Assembly: GCA_964612565.1 (NCBI GenBank)
Contig: CAZTDP010000001.1
Span: forward strand, 1 to 64,000
From: CAZTDP01 sp964612565
GTDB taxonomy: Bacteria; Patescibacteriota; WWE3; UBA101185; UBA10185
DNA: 64,000 bases
Reading direction: 5' to 3'
The notes under the pieces were generated by a model that saw nothing but the letters and a program-made list of their open reading frames with translations, was not told the origin of the DNA and made no database searches. The translations under genes were made by a program, and so were the position numbers. Below, piece after piece: positions 1-7,506 of this stretch. How positions within the stretch are numbered: the stretch's first letter is position 1; each line of letters starts with the position of its first letter.

Positions 1-254
1 ACTTTTTCACAAACAATAATGCAAATCCTATTTTTATTAACATATGAAAGCATTGCGTTAAATTCTTTTCGTTCTCTTTTGCGATTTGCTGATTCAGAGA
101 TGCTAATAAGTCTATCAACATCAAAATTATGTGTTTTACAAAATTCTCTTAATAACCTTTCTTGAGCAGGTAGCGAATAACCTGTTTCCTCTTGTTCCCT
201 TGTAGAAACTCTTGCGAAGATTATGCACTTTTTATTTGTTTCGTTATTAAACAT
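1..254 (-). CDS. Serine site-specific recombinase, N-terminal part (runs off window)
   Basis: Reading the minus strand from an ATG at 254 gives 84 codons with no stop before the window edge. The start reads MFNNETNKKCIIFARVSTRE, followed by a Gly-Tyr-Ser-Leu-x-Ala-Gln stretch. This is the signature of the resolvase/invertase catalytic domain: Arg15 and the nucleophile Ser17 in ARVST, then the GYSL.AQ motif typical of large serine recombinases and resolvases. Such enzymes cut and rejoin DNA through a phosphoserine link to integrate, excise or invert elements. The gene lies downstream of a replication initiator on the same strand, which suggests a mobile element. Whether it is a large integrase or a short resolvase cannot be told because the rest lies outside the window. 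Confidence 0.85.
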   Translation of the reverse strand, partial: MFNNETNKKCIIFARVSTREQEETGYSLPAQERLLREFCKTHNFDVDRLISISESANRKRERKEFNAMLSYVNKNRICIIVCEK

Positions 255-272
255 ATATCAAATTTGACCTGT

Positions 273-463
273 TTAGTGGGTGTTACTAAACACCCACTAA
301 GCGTGGTGTACCCCGACGGCAGTGGTTGTGTGCTAGTAACGTCGGAAGACTGCGTCTTCCTCATTACTGCCATTATACCAACAGACTCCTGTCAAGATGC
401 TCCGATCTTGACAGGAGGGGAACATGGCGAGGGAGAACCCCGAAGCTTCCGCTTCTTGGGGTT
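273..463. repeat. Cluster of inverted repeats between recombinase and Rep gene
   Basis: Several hairpins lie in about 190 bases of non-coding DNA. A perfect 12-bp inverted repeat has arms 273-284 and 289-300 with a 4-nt loop. GGAAGAC/GTCTTCC has arms 344-350 and 354-360 and is nested inside GGCAGT/ACTGCC at 318-323 and 366-371. A perfect 13-bp repeat has arms 386-398 and 405-417 with a 6-nt loop. An imperfect AACCCC...GGGGTT hairpin spans 436-463. The density is far above that of other intergenic DNA here. Candidate roles are terminators, a replication origin for the adjacent initiator, or a recombination site; the sequence does not decide between them. Confidence 0.7.
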
Positions 464-469
464 AGAAAA

Positions 470-1492
470 TCAGCATAATTCAGAATAAAGTGCATACTCT
501 GAGGGGATAGTCAGTGCTACATTCTCATCTGGAGTATTTCCAGTTAAAGAAACATTTGCTTTTTTAAGTGCTTGAAAGAATTTATATCTATTTGAGTAGC
601 TATAGCTCTTAAATGTTTCTTGATATGTAGGCTCATCTGATACCCACATGCATAACTTCTGAAATAAATCTCTACCTTTTACCTCCCCGAAAGTGTTAAT
701 AAGTTTGTTGTAATTGCTATCGTTTTCGGATATTGATGTATTATTCACTCGTAATAATTTGGCTAAGTAAATGTTGAGGGTTTTTACTACAATGTCTTCT
801 GTTATGTCCTCAATGTGCAACGTATGTTTATTAAACACAGTTGGAAAGTGTGGCTTTTTAATTGTTACTTCAAAACGTAGTACGGTTTCAGCCTCTTCTA
901 GTACACCCATTGCGTAATCTTCATTCACTTTAGAGATGATTTTGTAATCGTGAGCTAAATATTCCTCGTATTTGGCATATATTTTTACAGTGTATGCTGA
1001 ACCCTTATACATGGCGGATGTGTCGTACGTATATTTCTTTTTTCTAGCGTAATCCAAATTCTGAAAAATTTTTAAGTAGGTTTTTAGCTGCTCTTTATTT
1101 TTCAGTTTCCAGTTAAAACATAAATCTATACGTTGTATTTCCCAAGTCAAAACATCGGTTTTTAGCTTTAGTTCTGTATAAAGGTCTTCAGCTAGATTAC
1201 GGGCTAGATTAATAAGAGAACCGACATGAATCATATATACATTATGACCGTGAATATATTTGGGCATAGAAAGCTCAATTTCTGCATAATTGATTGCTCC
1301 GTGTACGTAATTTCTTGGTACTCTAATTACTTTCTCACTGGAGTATGAGCCTACGTTTATTGGCGTTTTTATAATTACATACTGGCTATTCTTTGTTTTA
1401 AAGTTGTAGCCTGTATGCACATCACTATTTTCCAACAATATAAGATACGCCTCCTTATCTATGGGAAATCTAAACTTAACTGTATCTATCAT
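470..1492 (-). CDS. Phage/plasmid replication initiator, gene II/X-like
   Basis: A 340-residue protein that begins MIDTVKFRFP, the usual opening of filamentous-phage gene II / plasmid replication proteins (Phage_CRI and Phage_X families). Other family marks are R121-I-D123 in a hydrophobic strand, MYKG at 161-164 followed by IYAKYEE at 171-177, an LRFEV strand at 205-209, and a C-terminal segment around residues 300-320 resembling the family's helical DNA-binding tail. Members nick one strand at an origin and start rolling-circle replication. The start codon overlaps the stop of the preceding small ORF (ATGA), so the two are translationally coupled. With the serine recombinase on its 3' side it suggests an integrated plasmid or phage remnant. 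The catalytic tyrosine was not assigned. Confidence 0.75.
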   Translation of the reverse strand: MIDTVKFRFPIDKEAYLILLENSDVHTGYNFKTKNSQYVIIKTPINVGSYSSEKVIRVPRNYVHGAINYAEIELSMPKYIHGHNVYMIHVGSLINLARNLAEDLYTELKLKTDVLTWEIQRIDLCFNWKLKNKEQLKTYLKIFQNLDYARKKKYTYDTSAMYKGSAYTVKIYAKYEEYLAHDYKIISKVNEDYAMGVLEEAETVLRFEVTIKKPHFPTVFNKHTLHIEDITEDIVVKTLNIYLAKLLRVNNTSISENDSNYNKLINTFGEVKGRDLFQKLCMWVSDEPTYQETFKSYSYSNRYKFFQALKKANVSLTGNTPDENVALTIPSEYALYSELC

Positions 1493-1647
1493 TTGTTGCC
1501 TTTCTGGATATACATCCTTTTGGATATGTTAGCTAAAACAGGGATTATTGCTTGGTAAGCAGAAAGTACCTCACTTACTTCCTGCTCGGTGAGGTTCAAA
1601 ACAAGCAAGTATTGTTTTAACTTGTCTAAATTAAATACATTCAACAT
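1489..1647 (-). CDS. Small ORF coupled to the replication initiator (52 aa)
   Basis: An ATG at 1647 opens 52 codons ending in a TGA that shares four bases (ATGA) with the start of the replication initiator, a common coupling arrangement. The protein starts MLNVFNLDKLKQYLLVLNLT, is predicted mostly helical, has a basic tail (KRMYIQKGNK) and no membrane segment. No family was recognised. The in-frame codon 8 triplets upstream of the ATG is a stop, so no longer start exists. No clear Shine-Dalgarno is seen. It could be a copy-control or DNA-binding partner of the Rep protein, but that is guessed from position only. Confidence 0.5.
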   Translation of the reverse strand: MLNVFNLDKLKQYLLVLNLTEQEVSEVLSAYQAIIPVLANISKRMYIQKGNK

Positions 1648-1700
1648 ATCTGCGCTGAATGTAGTTGTTTAATGGGGGTTAAAGTCTAGAGTTAAAAGTA

Positions 1701-2243
1701 TTAAAGTTGATCTAAGATGGACTCTTTTATGGCTAATCTATAAGCACCTTCGCCAAAAGAAACAACATCAACATATGGTGCTAAATCAGCATCTTTTTGA
1801 AGTCTAGATGACAAAACATTCATGTACACTCTTACTTCATTAGAGGTTTTGTTCATAAGATTGGCAATTTTTTGAACTCTTACAAAATCGCCTTTTGCTT
1901 CAGCTAATAGCTCAAAAACGTCTCTGTTTGTATTTTCACCTTTTCTGAAGGATATAGAACCTAACTCACCAAAAATGAACTCCTCTTTTGAAATCCAAGC
2001 AAAGCTTTTAGGAAAATCATCGCCCGATAGATACTTTTCTTGTGCAACAAAGTCTTTTTGGAAATACTGTAAAAACCTAAAAACTAGGTCATCTATAGAA
2101 TATATTTTGAGCTTCTTAACTAGATAGATTTTTATTACAATCAAAATTACAAATAAAATACCCCAATACCAAAGGTTAACAAAAATCCACTGAATGGACT
2201 TTAAGAAAGCTATTAATAGGGTGTGATTAATATCTATGCCCAT
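1701..2243 (-). CDS. Membrane-anchored protein with C-terminal winged-helix-like domain
   Basis: 180 residues. Residues about 10-42 form one long or two short hydrophobic segments (LLIAFLKSIQWIFVNLWYWG and ILFVILIVIKIYLV). The rest is soluble. A C-terminal segment (about 105-175) has alternating helices and a final strand pattern (ELLAEAKGDFVRVQKIANLM, then TSNEVRVYMNVLSSRL) that resembles a winged helix. No named family was recognised. It belongs to the minus-strand island with the Rep and recombinase genes, so it may be an element-specific membrane regulator or mating/exclusion protein. That is inference. Confidence 0.6.
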   Translation of the reverse strand: MGIDINHTLLIAFLKSIQWIFVNLWYWGILFVILIVIKIYLVKKLKIYSIDDLVFRFLQYFQKDFVAQEKYLSGDDFPKSFAWISKEEFIFGELGSISFRKGENTNRDVFELLAEAKGDFVRVQKIANLMNKTSNEVRVYMNVLSSRLQKDADLAPYVDVVSFGEGAYRLAIKESILDQL

Positions 2244-2314
2244 AATATCAACTGGGCAGTAAATAATGTCTTATTTGCTTATAAAATAATAAATAAAGTC
2301 AGTCAAATACATAA

Positions 2315-3511
2315 TTAGCTAAACATTAGTATTCCAGGTTTAAACAATAACAATAACCCGATAGCTATCATTAAAAACCCACCTATTAGTCTGGAGTATT
2401 TTACATATTTAGTCGTAATGCCTGTCATATGTAAAGTAAACATAGCTACAAAAAACACAAACATGTCGTCAAGCATAAAAAACAGAATATAAAGAAGTAT
2501 GTAACCGTAATGCTGTAATGTTCCAAGCTTATTTAATGCAAGAACCTGTGTGTAAACAGCAGGAAATCCTGCGGAACATACCAACTCAACAAGATTAACA
2601 GCAAAGGCGAGTGCCACTATTCCAAACAATGCAAAAATAAATGATTTATTAGAAGTAATTTTTCCTAATTTATCGAATACTGCTTTCCTCTTTGTATCAC
2701 CTACAACGTCACAACCAGAAGAGTCCTTGTCAAGGAATTTCTTTAGACTCAAAAATCCACCTATCAAAGCTACTAATGCTATTAGAATACGGACCCATGA
2801 TATAAATCCAATAAATAAAAATAGTTTTAACCAGGCTACCATAAATAAAAAGTAAACAGATGCCGAAGCCATAACGAAGGCGAGTCCTAATGTCCACATT
2901 CTTTTCTTATCTTCCATTCCTATTAGAAGACTTATAAGAAATAATAATGTCCACATTGCACATGGATTGAATCCATCAAGAAATCCCATGACAACAGTTA
3001 GAGTGGGTAGCGATAAGGTATTTAAGTTAATATTACCAATCTTTGGAAGTTGCGGGCTGTTAGTGCTTGTTGTAGTTTCGCTACAGTTTTCTCTTTCTGC
3101 GGGTTCCGCACTTTTCTCCTCAGCTAGCAGGTCCGGACAGTTACTAGTTTTTGCTTTATCTATTAGTTTAAGAATTTCCTTACCTGTAGTGTCGTTACTC
3201 ATATATCCAACAAAGTATTGATCACCAATAACAAGAAAGGGCACTCCGTTTACCTCTACATTAAGCTTCTTTGAGATAAATTCCAGTTTTGTTCTATTCT
3301 CTTTGCTATACCATACTTCATATTCGTGAACCTTTACAGTATTGTCCTTATTGGCTAGTTCATTTAAAAACTCTTTTTCTTTTGCACAATGCGGACAACC
3401 TCGTCCCCAGAAAAAGTATAGGTTTATAGGCTCACTAGCATGTACCCTTCCAAAGAATAAAACACCAAAAACAGCTATTAAACCTAATGATGCCAAACGT
3501 TTTATTTGCAT
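2315..3511 (-). CDS. Thioredoxin-like/CcdA fusion (DsbD-type thiol transporter)
   Basis: 398 residues with three parts. A signal peptide (1-25) comes first. Next is an extracytoplasmic thioredoxin-like domain with the active site C39-P-H-C42 and a cis-proline segment (NGVPF) near residue 89. A CcdA/DsbD-type membrane domain follows from about residue 165 to the end, with roughly six to eight hydrophobic segments and the motif GFNPCAMW plus a later VCSAGFP cysteine. Known CcdA/DsbD proteins carry electrons from cytoplasmic thioredoxin across the membrane to reduce extracytoplasmic disulfides. The upstream gene ends 3 bp away and encodes a cytoplasmic-type thioredoxin, the expected electron donor, so the pair probably works together. 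Confidence 0.85.
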   Translation of the reverse strand: MQIKRLASLGLIAVFGVLFFGRVHASEPINLYFFWGRGCPHCAKEKEFLNELANKDNTVKVHEYEVWYSKENRTKLEFISKKLNVEVNGVPFLVIGDQYFVGYMSNDTTGKEILKLIDKAKTSNCPDLLAEEKSAEPAERENCSETTTSTNSPQLPKIGNINLNTLSLPTLTVVMGFLDGFNPCAMWTLLFLISLLIGMEDKKRMWTLGLAFVMASASVYFLFMVAWLKLFLFIGFISWVRILIALVALIGGFLSLKKFLDKDSSGCDVVGDTKRKAVFDKLGKITSNKSFIFALFGIVALAFAVNLVELVCSAGFPAVYTQVLALNKLGTLQHYGYILLYILFFMLDDMFVFFVAMFTLHMTGITTKYVKYSRLIGGFLMIAIGLLLLFKPGILMFS

Positions 3512-3514
3512 ATC

Positions 3515-3784
3515 TTACTTATACATATTATCCTTAACTATTTGAACAAGTTTTTCTTTATCAACCTCCCCAGTCAATCTTAAAAATTCATTATTTTGAG
3601 TGTCAAGAAAAATAAACGCAGGTAACTTCTCATCAATTTTATATTTATTAACTATTTCCTTGTCTTTATCAAAATCATAGTACTCAGTTTTTAGTTCGGG
3701 AATTTCCTTTTCTATTTCTTGCCATCTTGGACGCATGACTAAACAACCCGAACACCATACGGCTCCGAATTTTAATACTTTCAT
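3515..3784 (-). CDS. Small thioredoxin-family protein
   Basis: 89 residues, no signal peptide. The WCSGC active site places the redox pair at Cys11 and Cys14, and LPAF (cis-Pro) lies near residue 55, in thioredoxin order but about 15 residues shorter than classical thioredoxin. A strong Shine-Dalgarno (AAGGAGGTGA) precedes the ATG at 3784, and the start overlaps the end of the YibE/F gene by four bases. Its position directly before a thioredoxin-CcdA fusion suggests it passes electrons to CcdA. Confidence 0.85.
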   Translation of the reverse strand: MKVLKFGAVWCSGCLVMRPRWQEIEKEIPELKTEYYDFDKDKEIVNKYKIDEKLPAFIFLDTQNNEFLRLTGEVDKEKLVQIVKDNMYK

Positions 3785-4899
3785 CTTTGGTCACCTCCTT
3801 CATTTAAATCTGCTACAAAAACAGCAATTAAAGTAGTTATTGGTACAGCTATGATAAGACCAATACTACCTAAAAGTGTTCTTATTAATTCAGATGCAAT
3901 AATTTCGTAGTTTACAACTTCACTAAAGGCTTTTGATGTATCAGTGAATAGTAGGAGTAGGGGAAGGGACGCCCCTGCGTAGACTAATACCAAAGTATTT
4001 ATCATAGATGAAATATGATCTTTTCCTACATCCATTGATCTGCTGAATAGCTCGGAGAATCCTAATCTTCTATTAGCTTTTTTAAGTTGGAAAACAATAG
4101 CTGATTGAGACACAGTTATATCATCCAAAACCCCCAAAAATCCTACAATTATCCCAGCTAGTAAAATACCTTTCATGCTTATTGTTCCGCCTTTCATTAT
4201 TTGAAGGAACGATGCTTCGTCTGTTGTATAACCTGTCAGCTTTGAAACGTTTACATATATTGCCGATAATATAACTGTAATTACCAAGGACACAAATGTA
4301 CCAGCTACCGCAACAGATGTTTTTGTATTTAGTCCATGAGAAAGATAGAAAGTAACTGGAATAGCTAGTATAGAAAATAGCAATATGATAAATATAGGGT
4401 TAGAACCAGAGCTTATTTTTGGTAAAACTAATGAGAAAATTACAAAAAAGGTAATAAGCATCCCAATAAAGGAAGTGATGCCCCGTTTACCTGCAATAAT
4501 TACAGAAACAACAATAAAGATAATAAATAGAGAGAGTAAATGACCCCTACGAACATAATCACTAACATATAAATGGGTTTCGCCCAAATCGTCCTTATAT
4601 CCAGTAAGCACCAAGCCATCTCCTTTAGAATATTTTTGAGTTACAGGGGTATCTAGTGATCCATTTTCAACTGTAAGAGTCTTTCCAAGTAAATCATTGT
4701 TTGTAATTTCAACCTCTAATTTCTGATAGTATCCTCCTGCATTATTTCTGGTTTCTTCTATAACCTTTTTAACAACTCCTTCATAAGATTTGTGTAAATT
4801 GGAGTTTTCAGCTTCCTGTGCGTAAACCTGATAACAACCTTGAAAACCTAATATTAGATAAACAATAATAAATAATTTAAGTAATGGCTTAATATTCAT
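3781..4899 (-). CDS. YibE/F family multi-pass membrane protein
   Basis: 372 residues. An N-terminal signal or anchor (to about residue 27) is followed by a soluble domain (28-117) rich in strands, then about seven or eight membrane helices from 118 to the end, ending in a short charged tail (ADLNEGGDQR). The order and the membrane motifs GVLDDITVSQ and DVGKDHISSM match the YibE/F family, inner-membrane proteins of poorly known transport function. It sits in an operon-like minus-strand run with DUF134 upstream and thioredoxin/CcdA downstream. Confidence 0.85.
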   Translation of the reverse strand: MNIKPLLKLFIIVYLILGFQGCYQVYAQEAENSNLHKSYEGVVKKVIEETRNNAGGYYQKLEVEITNNDLLGKTLTVENGSLDTPVTQKYSKGDGLVLTGYKDDLGETHLYVSDYVRRGHLLSLFIIFIVVSVIIAGKRGITSFIGMLITFFVIFSLVLPKISSGSNPIFIILLFSILAIPVTFYLSHGLNTKTSVAVAGTFVSLVITVILSAIYVNVSKLTGYTTDEASFLQIMKGGTISMKGILLAGIIVGFLGVLDDITVSQSAIVFQLKKANRRLGFSELFSRSMDVGKDHISSMINTLVLVYAGASLPLLLLFTDTSKAFSEVVNYEIIASELIRTLLGSIGLIIAVPITTLIAVFVADLNEGGDQR

Positions 4900-4905
4900 T
4901 TTAAT

Positions 4906-5187
4906 TTATTCTACTTTATTAATTTTTATAGCTTTTCCTTTTATTATGGCTTCTGCTACCTTTTTATTAGCACTATTAAGAATCCTAGCGAATGTTGGCT
5001 GGGAGATTTTCATTTTTTCGGCTGATTGTGTCTGGTCTAAGTCATCCACTAAATATAATTTTAGTGCTTCAACTTCATCAGGTAATAACTCAACTTCTTC
5101 CAAATCTCTCAAAGGTATACCTCTGGGCTTAAAGTAGCTTACGTTAGGATTAAATTGTAAACATCTATGTATTTTTGGTCTTGGCAT
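4906..5187 (-). CDS. DUF134 (UPF0251) predicted DNA-binding protein
   Basis: From the ATG at 5187 the product is 93 residues starting MPRPKIHRCLQ, which is how the DUF134 family begins. An open frame continues 30 codons upstream, but those residues do not fit the family and lie over a structured intercistronic region, so the shorter start is preferred. The helix-turn-helix (DQTQSAEKMKISQPTFARIL) occupies about residues 50-70 and resembles sigma-70 region 4. These proteins are predicted regulators and are often next to DUF5320 proteins, as here. Confidence 0.85.
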   Translation of the reverse strand: MPRPKIHRCLQFNPNVSYFKPRGIPLRDLEEVELLPDEVEALKLYLVDDLDQTQSAEKMKISQPTFARILNSANKKVAEAIIKGKAIKINKVE

Positions 5188-5217
5188 TAATTTTCTGATA
5201 AAATAAATACTACGGCT

Positions 5218-5298
5218 GAACCCCGCCTGTGTTTTTAAGAAAGCTGATACTTTCTGATTGCTCGCCTTAGCTTGCAATTAAATCACAAGCAGGGGTTC
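5218..5298 (-). other. Structured intercistronic region, branched hairpin
   Basis: On the minus strand the arms 5298-5284 (GAACCCCTGCTTGTG) and 5231-5218 (CACAGGCGGGGTTC) pair over 14 bp with a single bulged T. The enclosed 52 nt contain two further hairpins, ATTGC/GCAAT and GAAAG/CTTTC, giving a three-way junction. It lies between the DUF5320 and DUF134 genes and would be transcribed with them. There is no T-run after it, so it is not a simple terminator. It could be a regulatory RNA element or a DNA recombination site. Confidence 0.5.
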
Positions 5299-5302
5299 GC
5301 TT

Positions 5303-5569
5303 TTATTTTTCCACCTCAAGTTTCTTTTGCTCGGCTTTGACTTGTTCTAACTCACTTTCCAAGGTTTTTTTGTAAGAATCTAGTTCTTCTTTTACTTGGT
5401 CTTTGCTTAATGAAGCAAACCAAGACCTAAAACCTCTACCTCTACCGAAACCCATTCTTCTTCCCATACCCATACCCATACCTTTCCCTCTACCATCACC
5501 ACAGGGACCCATACCTATACCAGTCATAGGACCCTGGCCTTGAGGACCTGTTCCATCTCTATAAGGCAT
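5303..5569 (-). CDS. DUF5320-type Gly/Met-rich small protein
   Basis: Start chosen at the ATG at 5569 because a perfect GGAGG lies 8 nt upstream; the in-frame GTG at 5578 overlaps that Shine-Dalgarno. The 88-residue product begins MPYRDGTGPQGQGPMTGIGM and continues with MGMGMGRR and GFGRGRGF, the Gly/Met/Arg-rich N-terminus of DUF5320 proteins. The second half (SKDQVKEELDSYKKTLESEL and onward) is a charged coiled coil. The function is unknown; relatives accompany DUF134 and iron-sulfur or molybdenum cofactor genes in other bacteria and archaea. Confidence 0.85.
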   Translation of the reverse strand: MPYRDGTGPQGQGPMTGIGMGPCGDGRGKGMGMGMGRRMGFGRGRGFRSWFASLSKDQVKEELDSYKKTLESELEQVKAEQKKLEVEK

Positions 5570-5683
5570 TTCATTCACCTCCTTTTTGATAACTTGCTAA
5601 TTTACTAATGAATACATATTCATAATAACATGGGGGTGAAAATTGTCAAAAAGTTCAAATAGCGTACAGCACTGCCAGCCATG

Positions 5684-5826
5684 AAATTTGGCCAGCACTT
5701 TGTGTGGTGGGCAAATTTTATAGTTAGGTCAGGGATGAGAATGCCGGACTGAGCGAAAGCGAAGGTTGCGAAGCAATGGTCGACGGGCGAGCCGGCAAGC
5801 GAGAACCGGTGACCGAATCCCTGTCC
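5684..5826 (+). repeat. Structured repeat element, orphan copy (no tRNA)
   Basis: This has the same order of parts as the elements behind tRNA-Pro (17499-17646) and tRNA-Met (62124-62268). A hairpin clamped by AAATTTG (5684-5690) and CAAATTT (5712-5718) comes first. A core follows, closed by CAGGGAT (5730-5736) and ATCCCTG (5817-5823). Core words shared with the other copies are GAGAAT, GGTCGACGGGCG and GAACCGGTGACCGA. No tRNA precedes it, though the word CCATG just before the hairpin matches the tRNA-CCA junction of the Pro copy. It lies between divergent genes at the right edge of the recombinase/Rep island. Confidence 0.75.
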
Positions 5827-5902
5827 CCCAGACAAGTACACAAAGTACCCACATATAACAATATACCTATACAAGACAGTGTGGTAATTGTATATTTTCA
5901 GA

Positions 5903-6529
5903 GTGCAAAAGAAATATTTGAAATTTGTATGGATACTAGTAATTTTGATCCCAAGCACTTTATTCTTCCTATTTAGACAAGACATACATAACTATATTGG
6001 AAACTCAGAACCTGCCTCCTCTGCAGCTGTCGCCACTAAGCTTTTATATACAGATCCTCAGTATGGTTTTTCATTTGAATACCCTAACAATTTGGCAGTA
6101 GAAAAAACCACAACATCATTAATAATTAGAAAAGAAAATAATCATTACGCGGAATTTATTTTTCCGGAAAGGTATATAGGAGAACCGTCTGATCCAAATC
6201 TTGACTTTGGAGGATACGCCACGTATTTTGCAAAAGCTCTATGTGACGCATCGGGACCTACTGGAAATACATATTGTGACAAAGTTGATAGCATCACTAT
6301 CATTGAAAATCCTTCTGGACTTACTATCCTAAAAGTAATACTTCATGAGGTAACCGAAAAATATGGCCAGGAGGAAGTCGGAAGGATTAGGGTGCCTATA
6401 TATGCAATTGACGTAAAGAATAATCACTTGGCAGAAACAAAACTTATTCTGTTAGTTCCTAGCGAAAATGCTAAAGATGACTATCAGATTGAGACTCTGG
6501 AGAGCATCCTTAAATCATTTGCGTTCTAG
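5903..6529 (+). CDS. Membrane-anchored hypothetical protein
   Basis: Start taken at the GTG at 5903, six nt after a TATATT -10-like box; an earlier TTG at 5888 would overlap that box. About 208 residues. One N-terminal membrane segment (FVWILVILIPSTLFFLF) comes first, then an extracytoplasmic domain whose opening (YTDPQYGFSFEYPNNLAVEK) resembles PsbP-like or LpqN-like domains found in many anchored proteins of Gram-positives and CPR bacteria. There are two cysteines near the middle. No reliable family was recognised. Confidence 0.6.
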   Translation: MQKKYLKFVWILVILIPSTLFFLFRQDIHNYIGNSEPASSAAVATKLLYTDPQYGFSFEYPNNLAVEKTTTSLIIRKENNHYAEFIFPERYIGEPSDPNLDFGGYATYFAKALCDASGPTGNTYCDKVDSITIIENPSGLTILKVILHEVTEKYGQEEVGRIRVPIYAIDVKNNHLAETKLILLVPSENAKDDYQIETLESILKSFAF

Positions 6530-6591
6530 ATCTGTATGCTTAGCCAGACAACGTAGAAAAAACGAGTACACAGTAAAGTGTAATACGCTAC

Positions 6592-6912
6592 ATGAAATCA
6601 GTTATATCGAAACAACACAACCACGTTTACAGCACTCTGGCAGACGAATACGAAAAAAACATTCCAAACTATTTTGAACCCACCAATGAGGCTGTAAAAA
6701 CCTTAGCTAAATATCTTAAGCCTGGAGCAAAGATATTAGATGTGGGGTGTGGCACAAGTTTGGCATCAAAACTTCTCAGCAAAAAAGGTTACAAAATAAC
6801 TGCGATAGACATTTCGGAAAACATGATTTTTTACGCTAAGAAAAGATGCGCCGGCGGTAATACTATTGTGGGTGATTTTTTAACTTACAAATTTACAGAA
6901 ATTAAACTCTAA
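6592..6912 (+). pseudogene. Class I SAM-dependent methyltransferase, C-terminally truncated
   Basis: 106 residues with the SAM-binding motif I (ILDVGCGTSLASKLL, about residues 48-62) and the acidic strand-2 residue in ITAIDIS (about 71-77). The protein then ends at VGDFLTYKFTEIKL, where this family normally continues for about 100 more residues with motifs IV to VI. The stop lies within 11 bp of the convergent ASCH-like gene, which looks like a deletion junction. Probably a remnant, although a short functional protein cannot be excluded. A TAATAC box lies 5 nt before the ATG. Confidence 0.65.
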
Positions 6913-7354
6913 CCTTTTCAATATCCCCCACTGCTAACCATGCAGATGAAATTCCATAACCTGTTTTATCAATATTAAAAGGCGAGACTTTTTCTACTTC
7001 GTTTAAGAAAACTAAAATACAATATATTTTTTTAATTTGCTTTGTAATCCAAGAATCCCACTGCTCGCACGAGGTGTTGGGTGAAATTGCATTTCCGTAA
7101 CTTTTTATAATTTCTTTGATAATTTGATTATTTAAGTTGTCAAACTGAAGAACTTTTGCAGCTTTTGCCTTTGCTGTAATAGGACCACCTGATTCTTTAA
7201 AATAAACAGTGTCTCCTTTTTGGATCCTATCCCACGGACTTACTTTATTAACATACCACCTGGATTCGATGGTTTTAGCACCGTCTAATATATCCTTCAG
7301 TAAATTATCGCCTTTAGAAATTTTTGCTTTTCTTAAAATCGCTATATGATCCAC
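6902..7354 (-). CDS. ASCH-domain-like protein
   Basis: 150 residues from a GTG start. The motif G25-A-K27-T-I-E30-S-R32 followed by KGDTVYF and a small strand-rich region (ITAKAKAAKV) is the hallmark of the ASCH/PUA-like fold, where the G.K..E.R residues line an RNA or modified-base binding cleft. ASCH proteins are predicted RNA-binding proteins or nucleases; some are toxins or hydrolyse N4-acetylcytidine. The C-terminal half (SCEQWDSWITKQIKKIYCIL) is not typical of the short ASCH proteins. A TAAAAT box lies 9 nt before the GTG. It overlaps the truncated methyltransferase tail by 11 bp. Confidence 0.7.
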   Translation of the reverse strand: MDHIAILRKAKISKGDNLLKDILDGAKTIESRWYVNKVSPWDRIQKGDTVYFKESGGPITAKAKAAKVLQFDNLNNQIIKEIIKSYGNAISPNTSCEQWDSWITKQIKKIYCILVFLNEVEKVSPFNIDKTGYGISSAWLAVGDIEKVRV

Positions 7355-7506
7355 TTTAGTTGTATTTTACCATTCGAGAAGGCATGCCGAATCTTTAGAT
7401 AATATTCCAGCTAATTGTCCTATTTAGTGAGAGGTACGAGTAATACTAATGAAATAAATATATAAACACGATTGCGTAAAGTTCAGTTAGCGTAGAATAA
7501 TAAACA

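Noticed and set aside
5188..5277. N-terminal extension of the DUF134 protein
   Set aside because: DUF134 proteins begin with MPRPK; the extension covers the structured intercistronic hairpin.
5620..5985. Open frame of 121 codons on the minus strand
   Set aside because: It runs through the structured repeat element, has no family resemblance and opposes the better supported gene at 5903.
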